DNA of 39,163 nt from Lachnospiraceae bacterium (GTDB taxonomy: Bacteria > Bacillota > Clostridia > Lachnospirales > Lachnospiraceae): NCBI GenBank assembly GCA_028689715.1, contig JAQVCQ010000001.1:118887-158049 (forward strand), read 5' to 3'. A program made the translations under genes and the position numbers. The notes under the pieces were generated by a model. That model did not search any database, was not told where the DNA came from, and worked only from the letters and a program-made list of their open reading frames with translations. Positions within the stretch are counted from its first letter, which is position 1. Each line of letters opens with the position of its first letter. Below are positions 17,566 through 25,961 of this stretch, piece by piece.

Positions 17566-18417
17566 ATGGCATATATAATTGACGGGAAACAGATTTCACA
17601 GGATATAAAAAATGAATTGCGTGAAAAAGTAACACAGTTTAAAGAAAACGGAAAGAATATTGCGCTTGCAGTCGTTCAGATCGGAAACGATCCTGCATCA
17701 TCTGTTTACGTAAATAATAAGAAGAAAGCATGTGAATTCGTTGGAATTCGCTCGGTTGCATATGAACTTCCTGAGGAAACGCAACAAGATGAACTGCTTA
17801 AACTGATTGATGATCTTAATGCAGATCATAGCATTCACGGGATTCTTGTGCAGCTCCCATTACCGAAACACATGAATGAAAATGCTATCATAAACAGAAT
17901 CAGCCCTTTAAAAGATGTAGATGGATTTCATCCGCAGAATGTAGGTGCATTATGTATAGGACAGCCTGGATTTGTTTCATGCACACCGGCCGGAATCATA
18001 CAATTATTAAAACGTTCTGATATTGAAATTGCTGGAAAAGAATGTGTTATCATTGGAAGAAGTAACATTGTAGGGAAGCCAATGTCGCTCCTATTGCTTG
18101 CAGAAAACGCGACAGTCACGATTGCACATTCTAAAACAGAAAATCTTATGGAAGTATGTAAAAGAGCGGATATTTTGATTGCGGCTGTTGGAAGACCTAA
18201 AATGTTTACAAAAGAATATGTAAAAGAAGGTGCCGTTGTAATCGATGTAGGTATTCATCGTCTGGAAAGCGGGAAATTATGCGGAGATGTGGATTATGAT
18301 GATGTCTTGTCGATCTGTAGTGCAATAACGCCTGTTCCAGGCGGAGTTGGACCAATGACGATTGCAATGCTTATGAATAATTGTGTGGAATCATTGAAAC
18401 TACAGCATATGGAGTAG
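17566..18417 (+). CDS. folD: Methylene-THF dehydrogenase / methenyl-THF cyclohydrolase
   Basis: A bifunctional folate enzyme interconverting 5,10-methylene-, 5,10-methenyl- and 10-formyl-THF with NAD(P). The family catalytic region YVNNKKKACEFVGI contains the conserved lysine. Further signatures are HGILVQLPLPKHMNE, the Rossmann segment VIIGRSNIVGKPMSLLLL and the C-terminal TPVPGGVGPMTIAMLMNN. With the ATG at 17566 (AGGAGA upstream) it is 283 residues, the usual size. The frame is open back to 17512 inside fhs, but that would add an 18-residue extension unlike the family. The next gene starts four bases after its stop. Confidence 0.96.
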   Translation: MAYIIDGKQISQDIKNELREKVTQFKENGKNIALAVVQIGNDPASSVYVNNKKKACEFVGIRSVAYELPEETQQDELLKLIDDLNADHSIHGILVQLPLPKHMNENAIINRISPLKDVDGFHPQNVGALCIGQPGFVSCTPAGIIQLLKRSDIEIAGKECVIIGRSNIVGKPMSLLLLAENATVTIAHSKTENLMEVCKRADILIAAVGRPKMFTKEYVKEGAVVIDVGIHRLESGKLCGDVDYDDVLSICSAITPVPGGVGPMTIAMLMNNCVESLKLQHME

Positions 18418-18421
18418 GCTT

Positions 18422-19915
18422 ATGAAATGTCCGAACTGCGGAAAAGAACTGACTGAAGGATTTCTTTATTGTGATATTTGCGGTGGTGAAGTTCGTATTG
18501 TACCTGATTTCGAACCGGAATTGGAATCTCAGATCTACGATACACTGACCGGAGTGGCTGAAGAAATAGTGACTTCGGATCATGATAAATCTGAGAGCAA
18601 AACAGATGGTTCAACACAATCAGAGATAACTGACAAAAATGAAACAAATAAGAAAATGAATAATGGTATAAAGGGGTATTTCAAAAAATATAAAAGTAGA
18701 AATACGCCTTATTTTGCTACGTTGATGATCATTGCTGCAGTTTTATTTTTTAGTACTGCGCTTATTATCGGTATTAAGGTATATCAATATCATTCATATA
18801 ATTATCAGGTCAGTGAGGCACTGAAAGCAGGAGGGGAAAAACAGTACAGTAAAGCGATCACTTATCTGGAACGGGCTATTGAAATCAGTGATAAAGATGA
18901 TGGGGCGCAGATATTGTTGGCAGATTATTTTTATAAAAATGGAAAAACTGAGGATGCGATCAACGTTCTGTATGAGTATATCCGTAAGTGGAAAGAACCA
19001 ATTGATGGCTACAGACTTCTGATCTCTATCTATGAAGAGCAGGCAGATTATCAAAAGATCAATGAGATCCTGCTTACTTGTAATGATGAAAATATTGTGA
19101 ATCAGTTTCAGAAATATGTTGCACTACCACCGGAATTCAGTTTACAGGATTCAATATATTATGAAATGGTCCCATTAAAAATTATTGGCAATTCAAAAGG
19201 AAGAATTTTTTATACACTTGATGGCAGTGATCCGACAGAGAATAGTCGGGAATATAAAGCCCCTGTTTTTTTGGATGCAGGCAAATATACAGTCAAAGCA
19301 ATTTTTATCAACAGCTATGGTATTAAAAGTCAGATAACAAGCAAAGAACTTACAATTGCGGTGACAAAGCCATACGCACCTGAAGTAAGTATGTATAGCG
19401 GGACTTATACGGAACCCAATGAGATCGAAATTAATCCGCAGGAAGACTGTGAAGTGTACTATACCCTGGATGGCAGTGAACCAACTCAGGCCAGCAGACT
19501 ATATACGGGACCTTTCTGGATGCCACTTGGTGCCAGCCATTTTAAATTTATAACTGTCACAGAAAATGAGGTCTTAAGTGACGTAACAGAACGAAAATAT
19601 CAGTTATTCTTAAAAGGGGCAGCGATCACAACACAGCAGGCGATCAATAGTACTGTCCAGTTCCAGATAGAAACACACTTTATTATTGATTCGGAAGGAC
19701 ATTCCGCTTCTCAGTCAGGAAGGTATATATATACTTGTGATACAGCGATAGAGGTTGCAGAGACTTCGTATTACCTTATTGAGGAAAGTTATATCGATCC
19801 AACAGATGCAAGAACAAAGACCGGTAATCAGTTTGCTGTAAATATTGAAACCGGCGATCTGTTCAAAGCGGAACTAAATACATTGAAACGTTACACAGTT
19901 ACACCGCTGAATTAG
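18422..19915 (+). CDS. Zinc-ribbon, single-pass membrane protein with TPR and two chitobiase C-terminal-type domains
   Basis: A 497-residue mosaic protein of unknown function. Residues 3-22 form a zinc ribbon with two CxxC pairs (CPNCGKELTEGFLYCDICG). A polar linker leads to one membrane segment (about 97-121). Then comes a helical region with TPR-like repeats (about 130-225, including AITYLERAIEISDKDDGAQI). Two beta domains of the chitobiase/beta-hexosaminidase C-terminal type follow, with YTLDGSDPT at 264-272 and YTLDGSEPT at 347-355, a repeat distance of 83 residues. The C-terminal about 100 residues are unassigned. The zinc ribbon is inferred to lie in the cytoplasm and the rest outside. 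It lies four bases after folD, an unexpected partner, and may simply share the transcript. Confidence 0.85.
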   Translation: MKCPNCGKELTEGFLYCDICGGEVRIVPDFEPELESQIYDTLTGVAEEIVTSDHDKSESKTDGSTQSEITDKNETNKKMNNGIKGYFKKYKSRNTPYFATLMIIAAVLFFSTALIIGIKVYQYHSYNYQVSEALKAGGEKQYSKAITYLERAIEISDKDDGAQILLADYFYKNGKTEDAINVLYEYIRKWKEPIDGYRLLISIYEEQADYQKINEILLTCNDENIVNQFQKYVALPPEFSLQDSIYYEMVPLKIIGNSKGRIFYTLDGSDPTENSREYKAPVFLDAGKYTVKAIFINSYGIKSQITSKELTIAVTKPYAPEVSMYSGTYTEPNEIEINPQEDCEVYYTLDGSEPTQASRLYTGPFWMPLGASHFKFITVTENEVLSDVTERKYQLFLKGAAITTQQAINSTVQFQIETHFIIDSEGHSASQSGRYIYTCDTAIEVAETSYYLIEESYIDPTDARTKTGNQFAVNIETGDLFKAELNTLKRYTVTPLN

Positions 19916-19918
19916 CAG

Positions 19919-19947
19919 TTGCTTTTTTTATATCAATATTTTATGAT
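19919..19947 (+). promoter_or_regulatory. Probable promoter of nfnAB
   Basis: TTGCTT (19919-19924) and TATGAT (19942-19947) lie 17 bases apart, in the 74-base gap before nfnA. An 18-base inverted repeat, ATTTTATGATAATAAAAT (19938-19955), covers the -10 box and could be an operator. The -35 match is only four of six. Confidence 0.45.
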
Positions 19948-19989
19948 AATAAAATGGGTAATATTCAAACACATTGTTAGGAGGAGCAT

Positions 19990-20880
19990 ATGTATCAAAT
20001 TACTAAAACAGAGGAATTGGCAGCAAATATTTACTACATGGAAGTAAAAGCAAAACGAGTTGCCAAATCATGTGAACCTGGACAGTTTGTAATCGTAAGA
20101 ACCAGCAAAGATGGTGAAAGAATTCCTTTGACCATTTGCGATTATGATAGAGTAAATGGAACCGTATCAATTGTCTTCCAAATTGTTGGTGGTGCAACGC
20201 AGTTTATGTCAACACTAAAAGAGGGAGATCATTTTGTGGATTTTGTAGGTCCTCTTGGATGCGCCTCGGAATTTGTTCATGAAGATATTGAAGAATTGAA
20301 AAAAAAGAAAATTCTTTTTGTCGCTGGTGGTGTTGGAACTGCTCCAGTCTATCCACAGGTAAAATGGTTAAAACAGCATGGAATAGATGCTGATGTAATC
20401 GTTGGTGCAAAGACAAAAGACCTTGTTATATTAGAAGATAAAATGAAAGCAGTAGCGGGAACACTTTATATTACAACAGATGATGGATCTTATGGCAGAC
20501 ATGGACTTGTTACGCAGGTCATCAAGGATCTGGTTGAAAAAGAAGGAAAGCAATATGATCTGTGTGTTGCGATCGGACCAATGATCATGATGAAATTTGC
20601 TGCAATGACAACAAAAGAACTGCAGATTCCTACCATCGTCAGTTTAAATCCAATTATGGTTGATGGAACTGGTATGTGTGGAGCATGCAGGGTGACTGTT
20701 GGCAATGAAGTTAAATTTGCTTGTGTTGACGGACCTGAATTTGACGGACATCTGGTCGACTTTGATCAGGCTATGAAAAGACAGCAAATCTACAAAACCA
20801 TAGAAGGACGGGAAATGCTGAAAGCCCAGGAGGGCGACAAACATCACGGTGGATGTGGACATTGCGGAGGTGACGAGTAA
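19990..20880 (+). CDS. nfnA: NADH-dependent ferredoxin:NADP+ oxidoreductase, small subunit NfnA
   Basis: The small subunit of the NfnAB complex, which by flavin-based electron bifurcation couples NADH, reduced ferredoxin and NADPH. The 296-residue protein has an FAD-binding beta barrel (about 1-100, with VIVRTSKDGERIPLTICDYD), an NAD-binding domain starting at FVAGGVGTAPVYPQV, and a C-terminal [2Fe-2S] segment with MCGACRVTV and FACVDGPEFDGH. It ends in a short His/Cys-rich tail, HHGGCGHCGGDE, which I do not recall as a universal family feature. The RBS AGGAGGAG precedes the ATG. The nfnB start overlaps its stop by one base. The same fold occurs as the electron-transfer subunit of dihydroorotate dehydrogenase, but the neighbour points to Nfn. 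Confidence 0.92.
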   Translation: MYQITKTEELAANIYYMEVKAKRVAKSCEPGQFVIVRTSKDGERIPLTICDYDRVNGTVSIVFQIVGGATQFMSTLKEGDHFVDFVGPLGCASEFVHEDIEELKKKKILFVAGGVGTAPVYPQVKWLKQHGIDADVIVGAKTKDLVILEDKMKAVAGTLYITTDDGSYGRHGLVTQVIKDLVEKEGKQYDLCVAIGPMIMMKFAAMTTKELQIPTIVSLNPIMVDGTGMCGACRVTVGNEVKFACVDGPEFDGHLVDFDQAMKRQQIYKTIEGREMLKAQEGDKHHGGCGHCGGDE

Positions 20881-22271
20881 TGGATGTATTAAAAAAAGTT
20901 CCAATCAGTGAACAGGACGCTAAGATCAGAGCAACTAACTTTGAAGAAGTATGTCTTGGCTATACATTGGAAGAAGCAATGATGGAAGCAGAAAGATGCA
21001 TCAATTGTAAAAATGCACCATGTAGAAATGGATGTCCGGTATCAATTGATATTCCTGCATTTATTCAGAAAGTTAAAGCTGGTGAAGTGGAAGCTGCTTA
21101 TCATATAATTAATGAATCTTCAGCTCTTCCTTCTGTGTGCGGACGCGTCTGTCCACAGGAAACACAATGTGAAGAAAGATGTATCAGAGGAATCAAAGGT
21201 GAGCCGGTATCAATTGGAAAGTTGGAACGTTTTGTTGCAGACTGGGCTTTGGAACATGGTATCAAACCTGAAAAAGCAAAAAATAAAATTGATAAAAAAG
21301 TTGCAGTGATCGGTTGTGGACCTGCTGGAATTACATGTGCAGGCGACCTTGCAAAACTTGGTTATGATGTAACGATTTTTGAAGCACTTCATGAACCGGG
21401 CGGTGTTCTTGTATATGGAATTCCAGAATTCAGACTTCCAAAAGAAAAGGTAGTCAGAAAAGAAATTGATAACGTATTATCACTTGGTGTTAAGATTGAA
21501 ACTGATGTTGTAATTGGGAAAGCAACAACAATTGATGAACTTCTTGAAGAAGAAGGTTTTGATGCTGTGTTTATCGGATCAGGAGCAGGACTGCCTAAAT
21601 TTATGGGGATTCCTGGAGAACAGTCTAATGGTGTTTTTTCTGCAAATGAATATCTCACCAGAAGTAATCTGATGAAAGCGTTCAAGGAAGACAGTACAAC
21701 CCCGATCATGAGAGGTAAAAAAGTAGCAGTTGTTGGTGGCGGAAACGTTGCAATGGATGCTGCCAGAACAGCGCTTCGTTTAGGTGCTGAAACACATATC
21801 GTATACAGAAGAAGTGAAGAAGAACTTCCGGCCAGAGTGGAAGAAGTCCACCACGCAAAAGAAGAAGGTATTATCTTTGATCTGTTGACGAATCCGATCG
21901 AGATCCAGGCTGATGAAAACGGCTGGGTAAAAGGAATGAAATGTATAAAAATGGAACTTGGTGAGCCTGATGCTTCCGGAAGAAGAAAACCGGTCGAAAT
22001 AGAAGGGTCTGAATTTGTAATGGATCTTGATATGGTGATCATGTCACTGGGTACATCCCCAAATCCTTTGATTTCATCAACGACCAAGGGTCTTGAGACC
22101 AATAGATATAAATGTATTGTTGTAGAGGAAGAAACTGGAAAGACTACAAAGGACAGAGTATATGCGGGTGGTGATGCAGTAACAGGTGCTGCAACGGTAA
22201 TTCTTGCAATGGGAGCTGGAAAAACAGCAGCGAAAGCAATGCATGAATATTTAAGTTCATTGGAGTCATAA
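20880..22271 (+). CDS. nfnB: NfnB, large subunit (glutamate synthase small-chain-like flavoprotein)
   Basis: This 463-residue flavoprotein pairs with NfnA and carries two [4Fe-4S] clusters, the bifurcating FAD and the NADPH site. The N-terminal cysteine-rich domain shows CINCKNAPCRNGCPVSIDI and VCGRVCPQETQCEERCIRG. FAD binding follows at AVIGCGPAGITCAGDLAKLG, and NADP binding at AVVGGGNVAMDAARTALRLG. The C-terminal DRVYAGGDAVTGAATVI is the second FAD contact. Homologs are often labelled gltA/gltD. With nfnA directly upstream and no large glutamate synthase subunit in the window, the Nfn role is much more likely. Confidence 0.93.
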   Translation: MDVLKKVPISEQDAKIRATNFEEVCLGYTLEEAMMEAERCINCKNAPCRNGCPVSIDIPAFIQKVKAGEVEAAYHIINESSALPSVCGRVCPQETQCEERCIRGIKGEPVSIGKLERFVADWALEHGIKPEKAKNKIDKKVAVIGCGPAGITCAGDLAKLGYDVTIFEALHEPGGVLVYGIPEFRLPKEKVVRKEIDNVLSLGVKIETDVVIGKATTIDELLEEEGFDAVFIGSGAGLPKFMGIPGEQSNGVFSANEYLTRSNLMKAFKEDSTTPIMRGKKVAVVGGGNVAMDAARTALRLGAETHIVYRRSEEELPARVEEVHHAKEEGIIFDLLTNPIEIQADENGWVKGMKCIKMELGEPDASGRRKPVEIEGSEFVMDLDMVIMSLGTSPNPLISSTTKGLETNRYKCIVVEEETGKTTKDRVYAGGDAVTGAATVILAMGAGKTAAKAMHEYLSSLES

Positions 22272-22284
22272 TTTTAGCCTAATA

Positions 22285-22312
22285 AAGGTGCGTATTGATT
22301 TACGCACCTTTC
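22285..22312 (+). terminator. Hairpin after nfnB, probable terminator
   Basis: A perfect 11-bp stem, AAAGGTGCGTA with TACGCACCTTT, and a six-base loop start 13 bases after the nfnB stop. No T-tract follows beyond the three T in the stem, so termination may be partial. Only 17 bases separate it from the next gene's RBS. Confidence 0.6.
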
Positions 22313-22344
22313 GTAGTATAAATCAAACTGGAGGTAATTTTGTT

Positions 22345-23190
22345 ATGCCGTGGTGCCCTATTTGTAAAAACGAATATGTTGATGGAGTAAAAGAATGTGC
22401 TGATTGTCATGTCGGTCTTGTTAGTCAGCTTGAAGAAGAACTGGTTCCCATTATTTTTGGTGAAGAGGAAGAAATCAATCAACTCAATATTTTTTTGACA
22501 GCAAATGAGTTTTATGATGCTGTAATCAGACCTAGTGAAGAAGAATCTTTTTTTGAACTGGCTGTACCAGCATCTCTGGAAAAAAAGGCAAAGAAGATGG
22601 TTTCGGTCTATAGTGTCCATAAAGCAAAATCAGATATACTGGAAAAAAAATCATCTGATGAGAATGGATCAGGAGAGCAGGAGTCAGATGATGAACAGAT
22701 AAGACCAGCTGAAAATCCAAGAAGTGGATACACAACACAAAAGGAAAAAGCGGAAAATTATAAAACATCAGCGTATACACTTATCGTAGTTGGAATACTT
22801 GGACTCGTTTTTCTGGTCGTCGCATCAATGGGAGTCCTTCGGATCAGCTTTGGACTGTTGACATATTTTATTATGGGTGGAATGTTCCTATTGTTTCTAC
22901 TCTCGGGAATTGCTTCTTACAGATCATATAAAAAATCAAGTCAGGAAGCAGTTATGGAAAATCACTTATCAAAAGAGATCATGGAGTGGTGCAAAGTTAA
23001 TCTGGATACAGATATAATAGATGAAATGTTCTTAGATGAAAAGATTCCGGACGAAATAAAGTATTTTAAGAGAATCGATAAAATCAAAGAAAGTATCAAA
23101 GAAACGTATTTAAATCTGGATGATGGATTTTTAGATGCGCTGGTTGAAGAGATCTATCCAGTTATTTTCAATGAGATGGAAGAAGATTAA
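22345..23190 (+). CDS. Zinc-ribbon membrane protein with DUF2007-like segment
   Basis: A 281-residue protein without a known role. The N-terminus (MPWCPICKNEYVDGVKECADC) is a zinc ribbon with two CxxC pairs. Residues about 30-90 (EEINQLNIFLTANEFYDAVI followed by an acidic strand and a helix) resemble the small ferredoxin-like DUF2007 fold. An acidic linker follows, then two membrane helices at about 142-165 and 172-195, and a helical acidic C-terminal part of about 85 residues. The ATG at 22345 has GGAGG ten bases upstream, slightly far. The open frame upstream to 22288 runs through the hairpin and is not used. The next gene, rlmH, follows after about 48 bases. Confidence 0.8.
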   Translation: MPWCPICKNEYVDGVKECADCHVGLVSQLEEELVPIIFGEEEEINQLNIFLTANEFYDAVIRPSEEESFFELAVPASLEKKAKKMVSVYSVHKAKSDILEKKSSDENGSGEQESDDEQIRPAENPRSGYTTQKEKAENYKTSAYTLIVVGILGLVFLVVASMGVLRISFGLLTYFIMGGMFLLFLLSGIASYRSYKKSSQEAVMENHLSKEIMEWCKVNLDTDIIDEMFLDEKIPDEIKYFKRIDKIKESIKETYLNLDDGFLDALVEEIYPVIFNEMEED

Positions 23191-23238
23191 AAGACGTCTT
23201 AAATATGTGTTAAAAGAAGCATGAAAGAAGAACCAAAT

Positions 23239-23718
23239 ATGAATATGACTATAATCACAGTCGGTAAAATAAAAGAAAAATTTTATCGCGACGCAATTGG
23301 TGAGTATTTAAAAAGACTCTCGCGATATTGTAAGATCAATATAGTTGAGGTCGCAGACGAAAAGACTCCAGATCGTTGCAGTGACAGAGAAGTCGAACTG
23401 ATTCTTGAAAAAGAAGCGCTACGAATCATGAAATGTATAAAAGATGATGATTTTGTGATCACACTGGAAATAAAAGGAAAGCAGTTCGACTCAGTTGAAT
23501 TTGCGGGAATGATTGAAAACCTTGGAATATCAGGAAAAAGTAATATTGCTTTTGTGATCGGAGGTTCATTGGGACTTCATGAAGATGTAACGAAACGTTC
23601 GGATCTTGCTTTGAGTTTCTCTAAAATGACTTTCCCACATCAGCTGATGAGAGTGATCTTACTAGAACAGATCTACAGGGGATACCGCATTATCAGTAGG
23701 GAACCTTATCATAAATGA
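23239..23718 (+). CDS. rlmH: 23S rRNA (pseudouridine-1915-N3)-methyltransferase RlmH
   Basis: A small SPOUT-family methyltransferase that modifies pseudouridine 1915 in helix 69 of 23S rRNA, using SAM. It begins MNMTIITVGKIKEKFYRDAI and contains FVIGGSLGLHEDV (the SAM-binding trefoil knot) and LSFSKMTFPHQLMRVILLEQ, ending in the invariant EPYHK. Starting at ATG 23239 gives 159 residues, the same length as the Bacillus protein as I remember it. An in-frame ATG at 23221 would add six residues. Neither start has a good RBS. Confidence 0.95.
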   Translation: MNMTIITVGKIKEKFYRDAIGEYLKRLSRYCKINIVEVADEKTPDRCSDREVELILEKEALRIMKCIKDDDFVITLEIKGKQFDSVEFAGMIENLGISGKSNIAFVIGGSLGLHEDVTKRSDLALSFSKMTFPHQLMRVILLEQIYRGYRIISREPYHK

Positions 23719-23788
23719 AAGGCAGATACCTGATTCAAGATCATGGATTGGTCGTCAGAATGGATCAGAATCGGGAAAATGGAACAAT

Positions 23789-24823
23789 ATGGGATATTTT
23801 GAAAAATCTATTGAGGCTGATACTTCACATCTTATGAATCTATTTGGGAAAGAAGATGAGCATATTAAAAAAATTGAAGATGATCTGGCTGTTACTATCG
23901 TGAACAGGGGCGATACAATTAAAATCTCCGGAGATGAGTTCGAACATGTATCCAGAGCATATAAAATCATTCATGAACTTCTTGAATATTCAAAAAGAGG
24001 GAATGCAATTGCCCCACAAAATGTCAATTATTCGATCGAAATGATTCAGGAAGAGGAAGAAAATACACTTTTAAAATTGGATGCCAATCTGATCTGCCAT
24101 ACCGTAACAGGAAAACCGATCAAACCAAAAACACTTGGTCAAAAACAATATGTTGACTCCATTAAGAATAAAATGATCGTCTTTGGTATAGGCCCGGCAG
24201 GTACGGGAAAGACCTATCTTGCAATGGCAATGGCAATCACTGCTTTTAAAAACAATGAAGTGGGAAGAATCATTTTGACAAGGCCTGCGATCGAAGCAGG
24301 TGAAAAGCTTGGTTTTTTACCAGGTGACCTTCAGAGTAAAGTCGATCCATATTTAAGACCACTTTATGATGCGCTGTATGAAATCATGGGTGCTGAAAGT
24401 TTTATTAAAAATATGGAAAAGGGGTTGATTGAAGTAGCGCCACTTGCATATATGAGAGGTCGCACGCTGGATAATGCATATATTATTCTGGACGAGGCTC
24501 AAAATACCACTCCAGCCCAAATGAAAATGTTTCTGACAAGAATTGGATTTGGATCAAAAGTCATCATTACCGGTGATACAACACAGAAAGATCTTGCGCC
24601 GGGAGCTGTCTCCGGTCTTGACATTGCAATCAGGGTGCTTTCTAAAGTAGAAGATATATCATTTTGCAGACTTACAAGCAAAGATGTCGTAAGACATCCT
24701 CTTGTACAGAAGATCGTAAAAGCTTATGAATCCTATGAATCACAAAACCAGCATGAGGCAGGTAAAGGGAACAGTCATGAAAGAAAAAGGAGTTTCTCTA
24801 AAAAAAACACAAATAAGAAATAA
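23789..24823 (+). CDS. phoH: PhoH family P-loop ATPase
   Basis: A 344-residue cytoplasmic PhoH-like protein. It has an N-terminal KH-like/PhoH N domain (about 1-100) and a helicase-like ATPase with Walker A GPAGTGKT (135-142), RPAIEAGEKLGFLPGDLQSK, Walker B YIILDEAQNTTPAQMKMFL and TGDTTQKDLAPGAVSGLD. Members are linked to RNA metabolism and typically neighbour ybeY, as here. The biochemical role is not settled. The ATG has only a weak RBS (CGGG). A 40-codon ORF in another frame runs from the rlmH stop through this start and could couple translation. The end overlaps the next gene by 47 bases. The last 30 residues are very basic (ERKRSFSKKNTNKK). Confidence 0.92.
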   Translation: MGYFEKSIEADTSHLMNLFGKEDEHIKKIEDDLAVTIVNRGDTIKISGDEFEHVSRAYKIIHELLEYSKRGNAIAPQNVNYSIEMIQEEEENTLLKLDANLICHTVTGKPIKPKTLGQKQYVDSIKNKMIVFGIGPAGTGKTYLAMAMAITAFKNNEVGRIILTRPAIEAGEKLGFLPGDLQSKVDPYLRPLYDALYEIMGAESFIKNMEKGLIEVAPLAYMRGRTLDNAYIILDEAQNTTPAQMKMFLTRIGFGSKVIITGDTTQKDLAPGAVSGLDIAIRVLSKVEDISFCRLTSKDVVRHPLVQKIVKAYESYESQNQHEAGKGNSHERKRSFSKKNTNKK

Positions 24824-25961
24824 ATTTTTACTATTGTTGACCTATCTTGTACTGCCTGTTACCTGGTTCAGACAACAGCATTCTGTGATACAGATAGTAT
24901 ATTTGTTCGTTTTAATTTCTGTTATGACCGGGTTTATAGTATTTCTTATTTCCGAGAGCGAAAATACAGATATATGCTTTAATATACGATGGTTTCTTCA
25001 GGGATATTTTTGCGGTGTTCTTGCGATGCTCCTGTTTCCGTTTTTACCACAGGAAGCATGGCCGTTTCCGGTCATTGCACTGATACTGGTATTGAATTCA
25101 GCACCTGTTCTTGCCATGTTTTCATATACGATGTTTTTAGCGGGAACAGTCATGATCACGAATGCCGGACTTCCTTTATTCATGCTATATTTTGTATCTG
25201 GACTTGCTACAATCGTTTTTTTTAAAAAGCTTGATAAAGAATACCGGTTCGGAATCCCTTTGTTTCTATCGATCATGGTCATGATCACAATGCTGACTGC
25301 AAACATTATGAATTTTACTGATACGATTCAAAAAATTGAAGTATTTCTAATTCCTATGATTAATATATTTGTGACCGTTTTACTTTCTTTGCTTTATTTA
25401 AAATTCTACAGCATTGGACAAATTCATAAGTATCGTGAAAAATATATGGAAATTAATGATCAGGAATATCTTTTGATTTCTTCATTAAAAGAGACATCAA
25501 AAGAAAATTATTTTCATGCAATTCATACCTCGTATTTTTGTGATAAAGCAGTCAACCTGATCGGCGGAGACAGAGATCTCGCCAGAGCACTTGGTTATTA
25601 TCACAGGCTGCAGGATTATATTGGTACAAAATCAAATGAGGAACTCATTGAAATCCTGACACAGTATCAGTTTCCACCTGATTTGATCCGACTGTTGATG
25701 AATTATCAGAAATCAGCGAAGACCATAACTGAAAAAGAAGAGGCAATTGTATATTTTGCGGATTCTGTTATTTCTGCAATTACATATCTTATTAAAAAGA
25801 ATCCTGAAACAGAATTTGATTATGAGAAAATCGTGCATGCTATATTTCAAAAAAAACTCGATTCAAACTGTTTTGAAAACTGCAAGTTAACCTTGGCTGA
25901 GGCACATCTCCTCGAAAAGATGTTTGTTAAGGAGAAATTATATTATGACTTTTTACGTTGA
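24777..25961 (+). CDS. Reduced PgpH-like (7TM-HD) membrane protein with degenerate HD site
   Basis: This 394-residue protein sits between phoH and ybeY, where Firmicutes often carry pgpH, the c-di-AMP phosphodiesterase with a seven-helix membrane part and a cytoplasmic HD domain. Here about six or seven hydrophobic segments (residues 15-220) are followed by an HD-like domain: H247 (HAIHTSYFCDKAVNL), then YYHR (274-277) where the catalytic YHD is expected, and D329 in VYFADS. R277 replaces the metal-binding Asp, so phosphodiesterase activity is unlikely. The large extracellular domain of PgpH is absent. I chose ATG 24777 (GGTAAAGGGA upstream), giving a 47-base overlap with phoH. The stop overlaps ybeY by 17 bases. 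Confidence 0.75.
   Translation: MKEKGVSLKKTQIRNKFLLLLTYLVLPVTWFRQQHSVIQIVYLFVLISVMTGFIVFLISESENTDICFNIRWFLQGYFCGVLAMLLFPFLPQEAWPFPVIALILVLNSAPVLAMFSYTMFLAGTVMITNAGLPLFMLYFVSGLATIVFFKKLDKEYRFGIPLFLSIMVMITMLTANIMNFTDTIQKIEVFLIPMINIFVTVLLSLLYLKFYSIGQIHKYREKYMEINDQEYLLISSLKETSKENYFHAIHTSYFCDKAVNLIGGDRDLARALGYYHRLQDYIGTKSNEELIEILTQYQFPPDLIRLLMNYQKSAKTITEKEEAIVYFADSVISAITYLIKKNPETEFDYEKIVHAIFQKKLDSNCFENCKLTLAEAHLLEKMFVKEKLYYDFLR

Noticed and set aside
15882-18417. fhs and folD as evidence of an acetogen
   Set aside because: No acetyl-CoA synthase, CO dehydrogenase or methyltransferase genes are in the window, and these two genes are common in non-acetogens.
21389-22102. A 237-codon minus-strand ORF inside nfnB
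   Set aside because: It is an antisense shadow of a clear, fully motif-bearing gene; its Ser/Pro/Thr-rich composition is what the reverse complement of such codons gives.
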